A stretch of DNA of 64,000 bases, taken from Saccharomycopsis phalli (Eukaryota; Ascomycota; Saccharomycetes; Ascoideales; Saccharomycopsidaceae). Positions 1-9,069 of the stretch are shown in pieces. Position numbers and translations under genes: made by a program. Location of the stretch: positions 868,001 to 932,000 of the forward strand of contig CP073219.1 in assembly GCA_020342235.1 (NCBI GenBank), written 5' to 3'. The notes beneath the pieces are model-generated. The model made no database searches and was not told where the DNA came from. It worked only from the letters and a program-made list of their open reading frames with translations. Within the stretch, counting starts at the first letter, position 1. The number at the start of each line of letters is the position of its first letter.

Positions 1-435
1 CTTATATCCAAACTCCCTATTCTCCCTGCCATTCACCCCCACCTTGAGCAACTTGGCCCAGATTCTCGAACTATCAAGCGTGCTGTTTCCTTCCTTGCGC
101 TTACTTCTCTCCTTTTCCTTCATCTTATCACTCTCGCTCTCGCTCGCATTTCCTCTTGAGCTCAACGACCCGGGCTTCGAGCCACCTCGCGACGATCTCC
201 GCCCGGAGCTATTCTCCTCGTACGAATACGACAGACGTGACTGGCGCTGTGGTGATTGGTTGTGCAGCGATCCTGGTTTATAGTAGTCGCGGCTTCGATA
301 GTCTTCGTTCCGATAATAGTTTGACTGGTAGTACTTGTTTCTGTTGTCATTGCCTCGGTAGCTTCCCCGAGAACCTCGATAATGGCTCTTATAGCCGCTG
401 TACGAAGAGTAATCGTATTTATTACCTTCAGTCAT
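1..435 (-). CDS. N-terminal part of an unrecognised R/Y/G/S-rich protein (runs off left edge)
   Basis: An open frame on the minus strand starts at an ATG at 435 and stays open for 145 codons to base 1, so only the N-terminus is present. The first half is low-complexity and rich in Tyr, Arg, Ser, Gly and Asn (it opens MTEGNKYDYSSYSGYKSHYR). It is followed by a charged Ser/Glu/Lys segment and then a more ordinary stretch containing SSRIWAKLLKVG near the edge. Such tails are common in yeast chromatin and RNA-binding proteins, but I recognise no domain and assign no function. The lack of stops and the biased composition suggest real coding rather than a shadow frame. The plus-strand reading frames over the same bases look like its complement. 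Confidence 0.62.
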   Translation of the reverse strand, partial: MTEGNKYDYSSYSGYKSHYRGSRGSYRGNDNRNKYYQSNYYRNEDYRSRDYYKPGSLHNQSPQRQSRLSYSYEENSSGRRSSRGGSKPGSLSSRGNASESESDKMKEKERSKRKEGNSTLDSSRIWAKLLKVGVNGRENREFGYK

Positions 436-512
436 GGCTGAGGGTTGTCCTTGGGAAAAAATTGAAACCATTGCGCCGGGGCTCGTGTGCGGGATGCCTA
501 ACGTGCTTCAGT

Positions 513-582
513 GATGTGATGTGTTTAGAATGATGTGTTTAGAATGATGTGTTTAGAATGATGTGTTTAGAATGATGTCTTA
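513..582. repeat. Minisatellite, about 14-bp unit
   Basis: Four to five near-perfect copies of a unit containing GATGTGTTTAGAAT lie in the 5' flank of the minus-strand gene that starts at 435. A looser series of ATTATATGCTTG-like units follows to about 635. No coding function is evident. Confidence 0.85.
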
Positions 583-631
583 CAATGATTATATGCTTCG
601 AACAATTATATACTTGGAATGATTATATGCT

Positions 632-780
632 TGTAGTATAGTAACTAGGATAAGCTAGTATAATAGCTAAAATATACTCGCTAGACTATTTACACTTGAC
701 AAAAGACCGGAGATAAGATAAAATGGAAAAAGACAATGCCGTTGTGGAAAGAAATGGACTTTATTCTACTTGCATTTTAA
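632..780 (+). mobile_element. Degenerate solo-LTR relic, same family as 25250-25499
   Basis: The first 70 bases (TGTAGTATAGTAACTAGGAT, then a segment with ATATACTCGCTAGACTATTTA-like bases) match the 5' part of the better-preserved solo LTRs at 25250 and 51317 (minus). The end near 770 resembles their GGACTTTATT 3' part. It is shorter than the intact copies, and I cannot see a clear target duplication, so it is an older, decayed copy. It lies between the partial gene at the left edge and the first ENA gene. Confidence 0.5.
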
Positions 781-818
781 ATTGCAAAATCTTGCGACAA
801 TTTAAAAGAGCGATTTCG

Positions 819-1195
819 CCCAGGAAAATCCAGAGGCAGCATTGCTACAGAAAATAATAATATTTATTTTGTATTTAGCTATATATTGTCTCCGGCATCG
901 GTGATTGGACAAGTATATCTTCACTCAGGAACATCCAGAGGCAGCATTGCTGAAAACCGACGTCAACTCTCATTCGGTTGCTGGAATTAAAAACTTCAAT
1001 TGAGCAATTGTATTAATCCAATGCTCATTACCTTACATATTTACAAGCTCTGGGAGCCTAGAATAGCTATAGCCTTGAATAAATATTATTATCAATTGTA
1101 TTGATGGTGCGTGTAGTGGTTATATAACAAGCCTTGTCGTCTTGTATATAAACTAGGATACCAGTGGTATAATGGCCAATACATTTGCTTGAATA
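819..1195. repeat. Dispersed degenerate repeat, probable retroelement relic
   Basis: The sequence around 819-845 and again 926-952 contains a shared core, ATCCAGAGGCAGCATTGCT. The 860-1000 part matches 50686-50860, with shared GCTATATATTGTCTCC, CAGGAACATCC and AAAAACTTCAAT stretches. The 1060-1090 part (ATAGCTATAGCCTT) matches about 52990-53010. It is a dispersed family, probably an old element. The remainder of 1196-1424 shows nothing I can name. Confidence 0.55.
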
Positions 1196-1424
1196 TTTAA
1201 ATTGGTTATATTTAAAACGGTGCCGTTTTCTGAAGCAAAGGACCTGTCTAGTCCATCCATGACAGGAGATTGATGAGACTTTCAGAGAAGATTGATGAGA
1301 CTTTCAGAGATACCAGGACTTGTGCCATCCTCCCTACATACAATGATACTGTGCTTGAATTACCTATAAAAACTAGTCACTAGGAGAAAAACTAGACAAC
1401 AAAAGCAGCAGCATCACCACAACA

Positions 1425-4400
1425 TTACACCACCCCAGTATTGGACCGCGAAAACGAAGCATACTTCTCAAACGGATCCTTGGAAACCTCATGGTCAACC
1501 AACGCCTTTCTGGTCCGTCTGAGCTGGATTCTCTTGAACCACTTCCAAGCTTCAGCACCAAGCAAGAATAGAACCGTCACTCCCGCAACCACACCCCACT
1601 CGTAGCCAATTCCCTTGTGGAGAAACACCTTGGTGTTGATCACGGGAATGTAAATCACCGGAAACACGCTAAAGAAGCCAACGACAATGGACCAGAACAA
1701 AAACTGGTTCTTCCAAAGATCCAGCGCCGTCTGTCTCCACCACGGCTTGTCTGTATCTCTGTTCATGTAGAACAACGAGTTGACCGGGTGGAGACACTCC
1801 CAGGCCAAGATCAACGCACACCAAGTCATGGTGGAAAACGACGCCGCTCTTCCGCGAAAAACCAAGTCGCAGACATTCGAATTCGAGCTGGTGTCGTTGC
1901 AGTTGACTCCCAAGTACCCGTCTCCCTTGCCGTACACAATGATGACAAAACTCAAGAGACACGACACTGACATCCACAAGCCATAGGCAAAAGTGTCAAT
2001 GATCAACTCCCAAGTGAAGATCCGCGAGTCTGGCGGGGTCTCCAAGATATCTGGCGCCGCGTGTTCTGCTGCTAGACCAATCGCCGGGAACACCGACGTG
2101 GCAACAATCACCCAAAGAACTTCGACTGGCGACAATGGAAACACCGAGAAGCCGCTCTGGTCAATGAACGCCAAGCCGATCATCAAATAGAGCGCCTGGG
2201 CCACGTTCTCAGCGAGCAATTGTAGCACAAACTTCTTGATGTTCGCCGACATTCGTCTTCCTTCCTCGACGGCGTTCAAGATCGAAGCAAAGTTGTCGTC
2301 GGTAAGAACAATGTCCGAAGCCTCCTTGGCGACATCAGATCCGTTCAAGCCCATGGCAACACCCACGTCGGCCTTTTTTAACGACGGAGAGTCATTGACT
2401 CCGTCTCCGGTCATGGCTGCAAATTTGGACCGACGGTGCAACGCGTCAATCATCCGCACCTTTGTTTGCGGAGCACAGCGCGCAATCACCAAGGGCAAAA
2501 CCGGTAACGCGTCGATTTGGTGGTCGGTCAACTTGTCAAAGTCTGGTGCCGACATTGTCATGGAGTCAACGACCTCTTGGCTGTAATGATACAAGTTCCG
2601 AGGCAAGATGCCGACCTCTTGAGCAATGGCTTTTGCAGTTAGGAAATGGTCGCCTGTCAACATCCGGACGTTGATTCCTGCCTTGTGACAGAGTTTCACC
2701 GAGGGACCGGACTCGACTCGTGGGGGGTCGTAAATACCAACCAATCCATGGAAGACGAGTTTGCGCTCGACTTGGTTTCTGGACGTGACGTCGATGGATT
2801 CACCGGTGATGTTTCTGGATGCCAATGCCAATACACGGAGGCCCTGTGAGGAGAGTTCTGTCATTTGTTTTTCAATGTAGTGTCTGTCTGTTTCAGTCAA
2901 GGGAGATGGTTCAGCCAATGGAGATGGTTTTGTCGCCTCAGAAGGTTTTGTCATCTCAGATGGTTTTGTCGCCTCAGAAGGTTTTGTCATCTCAGATGGT
3001 TTTGTCGCCTCAGTTTGTTCAGTACCGCACCACAAATCACAACACTCCAAAAGCCTCTCAACAGCCCCCTTGGCATACACAACCATCTCTTGCGACCCAT
3101 GGCAAACATACACCGAGCTCATCCGCTTAATTGCCGAGTCAAACGGATGCTCAGTGACATGCTTATACTTGTTGCCCAAGTCCAGCTTCGAAAAACCCGC
3201 AAACCGAGTTGCAAACACCCGGATTGCGACTTCCGTCGCATCGCCATGGGCATTCCACCCGTCGTCAGATTCCACCACAGAAGCAATGTTGGCCAACCCT
3301 GCAATGGTCAAGTAGTCGCGCAAACTTCCAGGTAAAGTCTCGGGCAAATCAGACAAAGTCTCAGAAGACAAGTCGCGGCCGAACCGCAACTCGCCCACAT
3401 GTGGATTGTACACATCGCTGGTGTTGTCCACCGAGATAAACCCAAACCCAGGGATCCAGGCCTTGCGGACCAACATCTTGCCCTGGGTCAAGGTGCCGGT
3501 TTTGTCGGAGCAGATGTCGTTGATGCCGCCCAAGACCTCCAAGGAGTCCAATTTCCGCACAATGACGTGCCGCTTGACCATGGCATGCGCGCCAATCGAC
3601 ATTGTGATGGTGAGTACCACCACAAGCCCCGACGGGATCATGGAAAGCGCCACGCAAATCGCGTATATCGCGACCTCCTTGTTGACCCTCATTTTCTGCG
3701 ACGCCATCACGACTATCGCAAACAACACCGCGACAAAGAACAAAATCACCGCAAGCCAGCTGAGTTTCCGCTGCAACGGTGTGCCCACGTTGGTCCCCAA
3801 GATATTGCCCACGACCAGTCCTACTGCCCGGAGAATCGCCCGGGGATATCCTTTGGACGTGTCGAGGGCAAAGAGCGACTTTTCCGCCTGCAACGACTGC
3901 GCAATCTTCCCAATCTCCGTCTGCAACCCGGTGCGGATCACAACGCCCGTGGCCCGGCCCTTGGTAACCACCGACGAACAATAGACGAGATTCAAGCGGT
4001 CGCCCACAGGAACAAACTCCGAGGTATCATAGACAACCTCGTGGTTCTTGCTGATCGGGAGCGACTCGCCGGTCAAAAGCGCCTCGTCGGTCTCCAAGTT
4101 CACCGACTCCACGAGCCTCAAGTCGGCAGGAACCGTGTCGCCGACCCGAATGTGGACAATGTCGCCTGGCACGGTATCCTCGGCCAGAATCGTAATGTCC
4201 TTGCCGTCTCTGGTGCAGTGCGACGTGGGACTCAGGAGCGTTTTCAAGCTGCCCATGGTCTTCTCGGCCTTGATCTCTTGCACAAAGCCGACAATGACGT
4301 TGAGAAACACCACAAAGGTAATGACGCCGCCGGAGATCCAGTCCTTGACGGCAAACGCAATGATCAACGAGATGATCAACACGAGGATCATCCCGTTGAA

Positions 4401-4625
4401 CACTTGGTGCGCAAGGATCTTGCCATAATGGACCCGAGTCGAGCCGCCTAGATTGTTCTTTCCGTAGACCGCCAACTGGCGGTGGGCGGTCTCTTGAGAC
4501 AATCCATTTAGCAAGTCGGTGTGGAAATGGCTGATGGTTTGGTTAATTGTTGAGCAATGGTATTCTAGATGATCATTTTCAACGGTGACAGACTCCTCCA
4601 AATTTGATGTTTTAATTTTAAACAA
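1425..4625 (-). CDS. ENA: ENA-type P-type Na+/K+-exporting ATPase, paralogue 1 (start unresolved)
   Basis: This is a fungal type IID P-type ATPase, which pumps Na+, Li+ or K+ out of the cell across the plasma membrane. Visible parts are the N-terminal cation-ATPase segment, the TGES actuator motif near residue 186, and the phosphorylation motif DKTGTLT with Asp at about 374. The hinge TGDGVNDSPSLKKADVG and a C-terminal membrane bundle follow, about ten helices in all. The length (1066 codons) is normal for ENA. A Thr-Lys-Pro-Ser-Glu repeat lies in the nucleotide-binding loop at residues 538-575. The frame is open from 4625, but that codon is TTG. The first in-frame ATG is residue 79, already in the first helix, and a TATA element sits only about 35 bases upstream of the TTG. 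The initiation site is therefore unclear: non-AUG start, unseen 5' exon or a lost start. A second ENA gene lies at 59694-62945. Confidence 0.9.
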   Translation of the reverse strand: MFKIKTSNLEESVTVENDHLEYHCSTINQTISHFHTDLLNGLSQETAHRQLAVYGKNNLGGSTRVHYGKILAHQVFNGMILVLIISLIIAFAVKDWISGGVITFVVFLNVIVGFVQEIKAEKTMGSLKTLLSPTSHCTRDGKDITILAEDTVPGDIVHIRVGDTVPADLRLVESVNLETDEALLTGESLPISKNHEVVYDTSEFVPVGDRLNLVYCSSVVTKGRATGVVIRTGLQTEIGKIAQSLQAEKSLFALDTSKGYPRAILRAVGLVVGNILGTNVGTPLQRKLSWLAVILFFVAVLFAIVVMASQKMRVNKEVAIYAICVALSMIPSGLVVVLTITMSIGAHAMVKRHVIVRKLDSLEVLGGINDICSDKTGTLTQGKMLVRKAWIPGFGFISVDNTSDVYNPHVGELRFGRDLSSETLSDLPETLPGSLRDYLTIAGLANIASVVESDDGWNAHGDATEVAIRVFATRFAGFSKLDLGNKYKHVTEHPFDSAIKRMSSVYVCHGSQEMVVYAKGAVERLLECCDLWCGTEQTEATKPSEMTKPSEATKPSEMTKPSEATKPSPLAEPSPLTETDRHYIEKQMTELSSQGLRVLALASRNITGESIDVTSRNQVERKLVFHGLVGIYDPPRVESGPSVKLCHKAGINVRMLTGDHFLTAKAIAQEVGILPRNLYHYSQEVVDSMTMSAPDFDKLTDHQIDALPVLPLVIARCAPQTKVRMIDALHRRSKFAAMTGDGVNDSPSLKKADVGVAMGLNGSDVAKEASDIVLTDDNFASILNAVEEGRRMSANIKKFVLQLLAENVAQALYLMIGLAFIDQSGFSVFPLSPVEVLWVIVATSVFPAIGLAAEHAAPDILETPPDSRIFTWELIIDTFAYGLWMSVSCLLSFVIIVYGKGDGYLGVNCNDTSSNSNVCDLVFRGRAASFSTMTWCALILAWECLHPVNSLFYMNRDTDKPWWRQTALDLWKNQFLFWSIVVGFFSVFPVIYIPVINTKVFLHKGIGYEWGVVAGVTVLFLLGAEAWKWFKRIQLRRTRKALVDHEVSKDPFEKYASFSRSNTGVV
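2890..3020 (-). repeat. In-frame minisatellite inside ENA paralogue 1
   Basis: Fifteen-base units alternate between two versions encoding TKPSE-type pentapeptides (Met-Thr-Lys-Pro-Ser-Glu and Ala-Thr-Lys-Pro-Ser-Glu). They insert about 35 residues into the nucleotide-binding domain loop. ENA paralogue 2 has no such array at the equivalent place. Every unit is a multiple of three, so copy-number changes would not break the frame. Confidence 0.85.
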
Positions 4626-4659
4626 AAGTAAAATGTAAAAATTTTCGGGCGCGCATGGC

Positions 4660-4666
4660 TTTTATA
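4660..4666 (-). promoter_or_regulatory. TATA element of ENA paralogue 1
   Basis: On the minus strand the sequence reads TTTGTATAAAAGCC. It is a good TATA box, placed about 35 bases before the first codon of the open ENA frame. In budding yeasts transcription usually starts 40 or more bases downstream of TATA, so the transcript would begin at or inside the open frame. Confidence 0.5.
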
Positions 4667-4764
4667 CAAAGAGGTGCATGAGCCAAGAGTTTTGAGTGGG
4701 GCATGTTATAGATGGAATAGGTAATGTAGTGGGAACGTGGGAAGATGCCAAGAATAGAGGTGGA

Positions 4765-4990
4765 TGAGGTGGATGAGGTGGGTATTAGAGATGAGTATTT
4801 GAAATGGGTATTTGAAATGGGTATTTGAAATGGGTATTTGAAATGGGTATTAGAGATAGAATGTTAGATGTAGAATATTAGATGTAGAATATTAGATATA
4901 GAATATTAGATATAGAATATAGGAGTATTGAGTGAGAACTGAGAGAGACTGAGAGACTGAGAGACTGAGAGACTGAGAGATACTGGGCGA
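4765..4990. repeat. Compound minisatellite upstream of ENA paralogue 1
   Basis: There are three successive simple arrays: GGTGGATGA copies near 4770, about five copies of GGTATTTGAAAT near 4795-4850, and about five copies of AGATGTAGAATATT from 4855 to 4925. Short GAGACTGA copies follow at 4940-4982. The rest of the gap up to 5324 shows no gene or RNA that I can recognise. Confidence 0.8.
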
Positions 4991-5324
4991 GGCTTGATCC
5001 AGAATTCAATCATTCAATCAAATACATCCAACATCAACTAGAATAAACCTGGTAAATACTCGACAACCATTATAAGAAATCCAACATACTTGTCAAGGGC
5101 TCACCCCGAGTAAATTTGAACCATGGCAACAGCCAAAGCCAGACAGAAATGACAATTGAAATACTCACTGTCCAAAGGATCATGGACAAAGTACAAGGTA
5201 AACTGTTTAACACAGCATAAGAATTCAAGTTAGATGATAATCAAATCTTTAAAAGCTCTTGGCACGATTGTATGGATTGGTGACTAGACTTTTCAAAATG
5301 GGCAACTAAAGAGTGCCCAGAATC

Positions 5325-5960
5325 GGTCGGCAAACATGAGTATCCACACAGATAAGTAAACTTGAGTATCCACACAGAGATAAGTAAACTTGAGTATCCA
5401 TACAACGAGATAAGTAAACTTGAGTATCCATACAAAGAGAAAAGTAAACGTGTAGTGTTTTCATACAAAGAGATTAATAAACTTGAGTATCCATACAAAG
5501 AGATTGATAAACTTGTAGTGTTTTGATACAATGAGATTTGGAAACTGGTAGTGTTTTGATACAATGAGATTTCCGAACTCGTATATCCACACAGAGATAA
5601 GTAAACTTGAGCATCCATACAACGAGATAAGTAAACTAGTAGTGTTTTCATACAAGAGATGCGTAAACTTGAACATCCATACAAAGAGATTGTCAAATTT
5701 GAGCATCCATAAAAAGAGATACGTAAACTAGTAGTGTTTTCATACAAGAGATTCGCAAACTTGTACTGTACCCACACAGAGATTAGCAAACTTGGGTACC
5801 CATAAAAAGAGATGAGTAAACTAGTAGCGTTTTCATACAAGAGATTAGTAAACTTGTAGTGTATCCACACAAAGAAATTCAAACTTGTATATCCACACAG
5901 AGATTAGAAAACCCGAGTATTTTCATACAAAGATTGCAAACTTGTGTACCTACACAGGGA
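5325..5960. repeat. Large degenerate minisatellite upstream of ALA1
   Basis: About twenty imperfect units of roughly 25-32 bases contain GAGATAAGTAAACTTG followed by AGTATCCATACA or AGTGTTTTCATACA. On the minus strand one frame stays open through most of the array and would give a repeated ISLYGYSSLL / ISLYENTTS peptide. That frame has no ATG at its 5' end and is explained by the periodicity of the array, so I do not call it a gene. From 5961 to 6120 I see only the ALA1 leader. Confidence 0.85.
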
Positions 5961-6120
5961 TTAGCAACTCACCTTAAAGGCATAACCACACTACAATCAG
6001 AAACTGCACCGCAAAATTCATCCCAGGCAATTTATCCAGATTAAATTAAATACATTGTAAACAACACACCCAACTAACCCTATACACCATATCGTCCAGC
6101 CTTATCTATTAGTCACGAGC

Positions 6121-9069
6121 ATGAAAAGTGAAATCCCGCAGACATTTTTCATGGTATTCAAGTTACCAATATTCAAAACCCACCCTGATTTTCGAATATT
6201 AATAACGCGAAAAATGTCTTCCAGCGCATCGAAATGGCCGGCCACGACGGTCAGAAACACGTTCTTGGACTACTTCAAAGACAAGCAGCACCGGTTTGTC
6301 AAGTCGTCGCCCGTGGTCCCGTTTGACGACCCGACGTTGCTCTTCACCAACGCAGGCATGAACCAGTACAAGCCAATCTTCTTGGGAACGGTGGAGCCGT
6401 CGAGCGAGTTTTACACGTTGAAACGCGCGGCCAACTCGCAAAAGTGCATTCGTGCGGGAGGCAAGCACAACGACTTGGAGGACGTGGGCAAGGATTCGTA
6501 CCACCACACGTTCTTTGAGATGTTGGGCAACTGGTCGTTTGGCGATTACTTCAAGGAGGACGCGATCCCTTACGCGTGGAAGCTCTTGACCGAGGTGTAC
6601 GGGTTGGACGCGGACCGGTTGTACGTGACGTACTTTGGCGGCGACAAGCTGTTGGGCCTTGAGCCGGATTTGGAGGCCAAGGCGATCTGGTCCAAGGTCG
6701 GGGTCAAGGACGACCATATTTTGCCGGGAAACACCCAGGACAACTTCTGGGAAATGGGTGATCAAGGACCATGTGGACCGTGTAGCGAGATCCATTACGA
6801 CCGGGTCGGGGGCCGGAATGCCGCGCACTTGGTTAACATGGACGATCCAAACGTGCTTGAGATCTGGAACATTGTGTTTATCCAGTACAACCGGGTGTCG
6901 AAGGAGTCGTTGAAGCCGTTGCCGGCGCGTCACATTGACACCGGTATGGGTTTTGAGCGGTTAGTGTCGGTGTTACAAGGCGTGAGTTCCAACTACGATA
7001 CCGACGTGTTTATCCCGCTCTTTGACAAGATCCGGGCCTTGACCGGGTCACGTGAGTACGCCGGCCGGTTTGGCGACGCGGACGCGGATGGCGTCGACAC
7101 CGCGTACCGCGTGTTGGCCGACCACGTGCGAACGTTGGCGTTTGCCATTGCCGACGGCGGCGTTCCCAATAACGAGGGGCGCGGGTACGTCTTGCGGCGG
7201 ATTCTCCGGCGCGGGGCGCGCTACGCGCGAAAGTACTTGCACTATCCCATTGGAGAGAAGCCGTTCTTCAGCTTGTTGTTCCCAACGCTTGTCGAGCAGG
7301 TCGGCGACGTGTTCCCGGAGTTGCAGAAGAACGCCGCCAGCATCGTCGACATCTTGGACGACGAGGAGCGCTCATTTGCCAAGACGTTGGACCGCGGCGA
7401 GAAGTTGTTTGAGACCTATGCACGCGCCGCGTTGCAGACCCCCGCCAAGACGTTGTCCGGACGCGACGTGTGGCGTTTGTACGACACGTACGGGTTCCCG
7501 GTGGACTTGACCCAGTTGATGGCGCAGGAGGCCGGGTTGAAGATCGACGAGCCTGGATTTGAGCAGGCCAAGCAGCAGTCGTACGAGGCGTCCAAAGGCG
7601 GAAGCTCGGGCGGCAAGAGTCTGTTGGTGAAGTTGGACGTGTATGCGTTGGCGGAGTTGGCGAAGTTGCGCGTGCCAAAGACCGACGACGAGCACAAGTA
7701 CCACAGCAACGGGATCGACGCGACTGTGTTGGCGATCTACGACGGGTCGCAGTTTGTTTCCGAGTCCAGCGGCGCTGTGGGCGTGGTTTTGGACCAGACT
7801 CCGTTCTATGCCGAGGCTGGCGGCCAGGAGTACGACACGGGCAAATTTGCCGGGGAAAACGCGCAGTTTTCCGTCAGCAACGCGCAATTGTACGGGGGCT
7901 ATGTGTTACACACGGGTTCTGTTTCCCAGGGGACGTTGAAGGTCGGCGACAAGATCGTGGCGACCTACGACGAGACCCGACGGTTGCCGATCAAAAACAA
8001 CCACACCGGTACCCACGTGTTGAACTTTGCGTTGCGCCAGGTCTTGGGCGACGGCATTGACCAAAAGGGCTCGTTGGTCGCGCCGGAAAAGCTCCGGTTC
8101 GACTTCTCGCACAACCGGGCATTGACCATCAAGGAAATCGCCGAGGTCGAGAAGATTGCAAACCAGGACATTGCCAGAGACTTGCCGGTCCACTACAAGG
8201 ATGTGGAATTGGCGACTGCCCAGTCAATCAACGGGCTCCGGGCAGTGTTTGGCGAGACGTACCCGAACCCAGTTCGCGTGGTGTCGATTGGCGTTCCTGT
8301 CGAGGAGTTGATTGCCAATCCAAGCAACCCCGAGTGGCACAACTACTCGATTGAGTTTTGCGGAGGCACCCACGTCGCGTCGACCAAGGTGATCCGGCAC
8401 TTGGTGCTCATTGAGGAGAGTGGGATCGCCAAGGGGGTGCGTCGCGTGGTGGTGGTGAGCGGCGATAAGGCGGCCGAGGTGCAGTCTTTGGCGCTGGAAT
8501 TCGGCCGGCGGTTGGACGCGTTGGACGCGTTGCCGTTTGGCGCTGCCAAGGAGAAGCAGATCAAGGAGCTTGGCGTGGAGTTGAAGAAGTTGTCGATCTC
8601 GATTCTCGACAAGGAGAGTCTCAAGAGCAAGTTCAACAAGATCGAGAAGGACTACAAGGACGCGGTCAAGAAGATCCAGAAGCAGGAGTCCGCCAAGGTC
8701 TTGGACTTGGTCAAGACCGCGTTGGCCGACGACAAGCTGCAGTTTTTTGTCAAGTACATTGCCGACGTGTCTGCCAACGCCAAGTTGATCAACGAGGCCA
8801 TCACCTACGTCAAGAAAAACCACAAGACCAAGTCCTTGTACTTGATCTTGGGCAGCAAGGCCGACCTGAAGTTGGCTCACGGGTGTTATATTTCGGATGA
8901 CGCGATTTCCAAGGGCTTGGACGCGTCCAAAATTGCCGCCGTGGTTAGCGAGTACATTGGCGGAAAGGCTGGTGGAAAGGGAAACACGGTGCAAGGCATG
9001 GGCACTGAGTTTGGTAAGGTTGACCAAGCGGTTGACGAGATTACGCGTCTTGTCCAGGAGAAGTTGTGA
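6121..9069 (+). CDS. ALA1: Alanyl-tRNA synthetase, likely dual cytosolic/mitochondrial
   Basis: It charges tRNA-Ala with alanine. The class II aminoacylation core is at about residues 35-290 (TTVRNTFLDYF, the motif 2 region around HHTFFEMLGNWSFGDYF, and DTGMGFERLVSVLQG). The tRNA-binding part follows, then the editing domain with the zinc-binding HTGTHVLN near residue 628 and the second metal site CGGTHV. A C-terminal coiled-coil and C-Ala domain completes it. The length of 982 residues matches the family. Three in-frame ATGs occur at 6121, 6151 and 6214. The last (MSSSASKW) begins the part that aligns with cytosolic AlaRS. The leader before it is Lys/Arg- and hydrophobic-rich with few acids, like a mitochondrial targeting sequence, so two isoforms from one gene are likely, as known in yeasts. 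Confidence 0.97.
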   Translation: MKSEIPQTFFMVFKLPIFKTHPDFRILITRKMSSSASKWPATTVRNTFLDYFKDKQHRFVKSSPVVPFDDPTLLFTNAGMNQYKPIFLGTVEPSSEFYTLKRAANSQKCIRAGGKHNDLEDVGKDSYHHTFFEMLGNWSFGDYFKEDAIPYAWKLLTEVYGLDADRLYVTYFGGDKLLGLEPDLEAKAIWSKVGVKDDHILPGNTQDNFWEMGDQGPCGPCSEIHYDRVGGRNAAHLVNMDDPNVLEIWNIVFIQYNRVSKESLKPLPARHIDTGMGFERLVSVLQGVSSNYDTDVFIPLFDKIRALTGSREYAGRFGDADADGVDTAYRVLADHVRTLAFAIADGGVPNNEGRGYVLRRILRRGARYARKYLHYPIGEKPFFSLLFPTLVEQVGDVFPELQKNAASIVDILDDEERSFAKTLDRGEKLFETYARAALQTPAKTLSGRDVWRLYDTYGFPVDLTQLMAQEAGLKIDEPGFEQAKQQSYEASKGGSSGGKSLLVKLDVYALAELAKLRVPKTDDEHKYHSNGIDATVLAIYDGSQFVSESSGAVGVVLDQTPFYAEAGGQEYDTGKFAGENAQFSVSNAQLYGGYVLHTGSVSQGTLKVGDKIVATYDETRRLPIKNNHTGTHVLNFALRQVLGDGIDQKGSLVAPEKLRFDFSHNRALTIKEIAEVEKIANQDIARDLPVHYKDVELATAQSINGLRAVFGETYPNPVRVVSIGVPVEELIANPSNPEWHNYSIEFCGGTHVASTKVIRHLVLIEESGIAKGVRRVVVVSGDKAAEVQSLALEFGRRLDALDALPFGAAKEKQIKELGVELKKLSISILDKESLKSKFNKIEKDYKDAVKKIQKQESAKVLDLVKTALADDKLQFFVKYIADVSANAKLINEAITYVKKNHKTKSLYLILGSKADLKLAHGCYISDDAISKGLDASKIAAVVSEYIGGKAGGKGNTVQGMGTEFGKVDQAVDEITRLVQEKL

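Noticed and set aside
5241-5882. A 213-codon minus-strand frame over the array upstream of ALA1, giving a repeated ISLYGYSS / ISLYENTTS peptide
   Set aside because: It has no ATG at its 5' end, consists entirely of minisatellite units, and is open simply because the units happen to lack stops in that phase.
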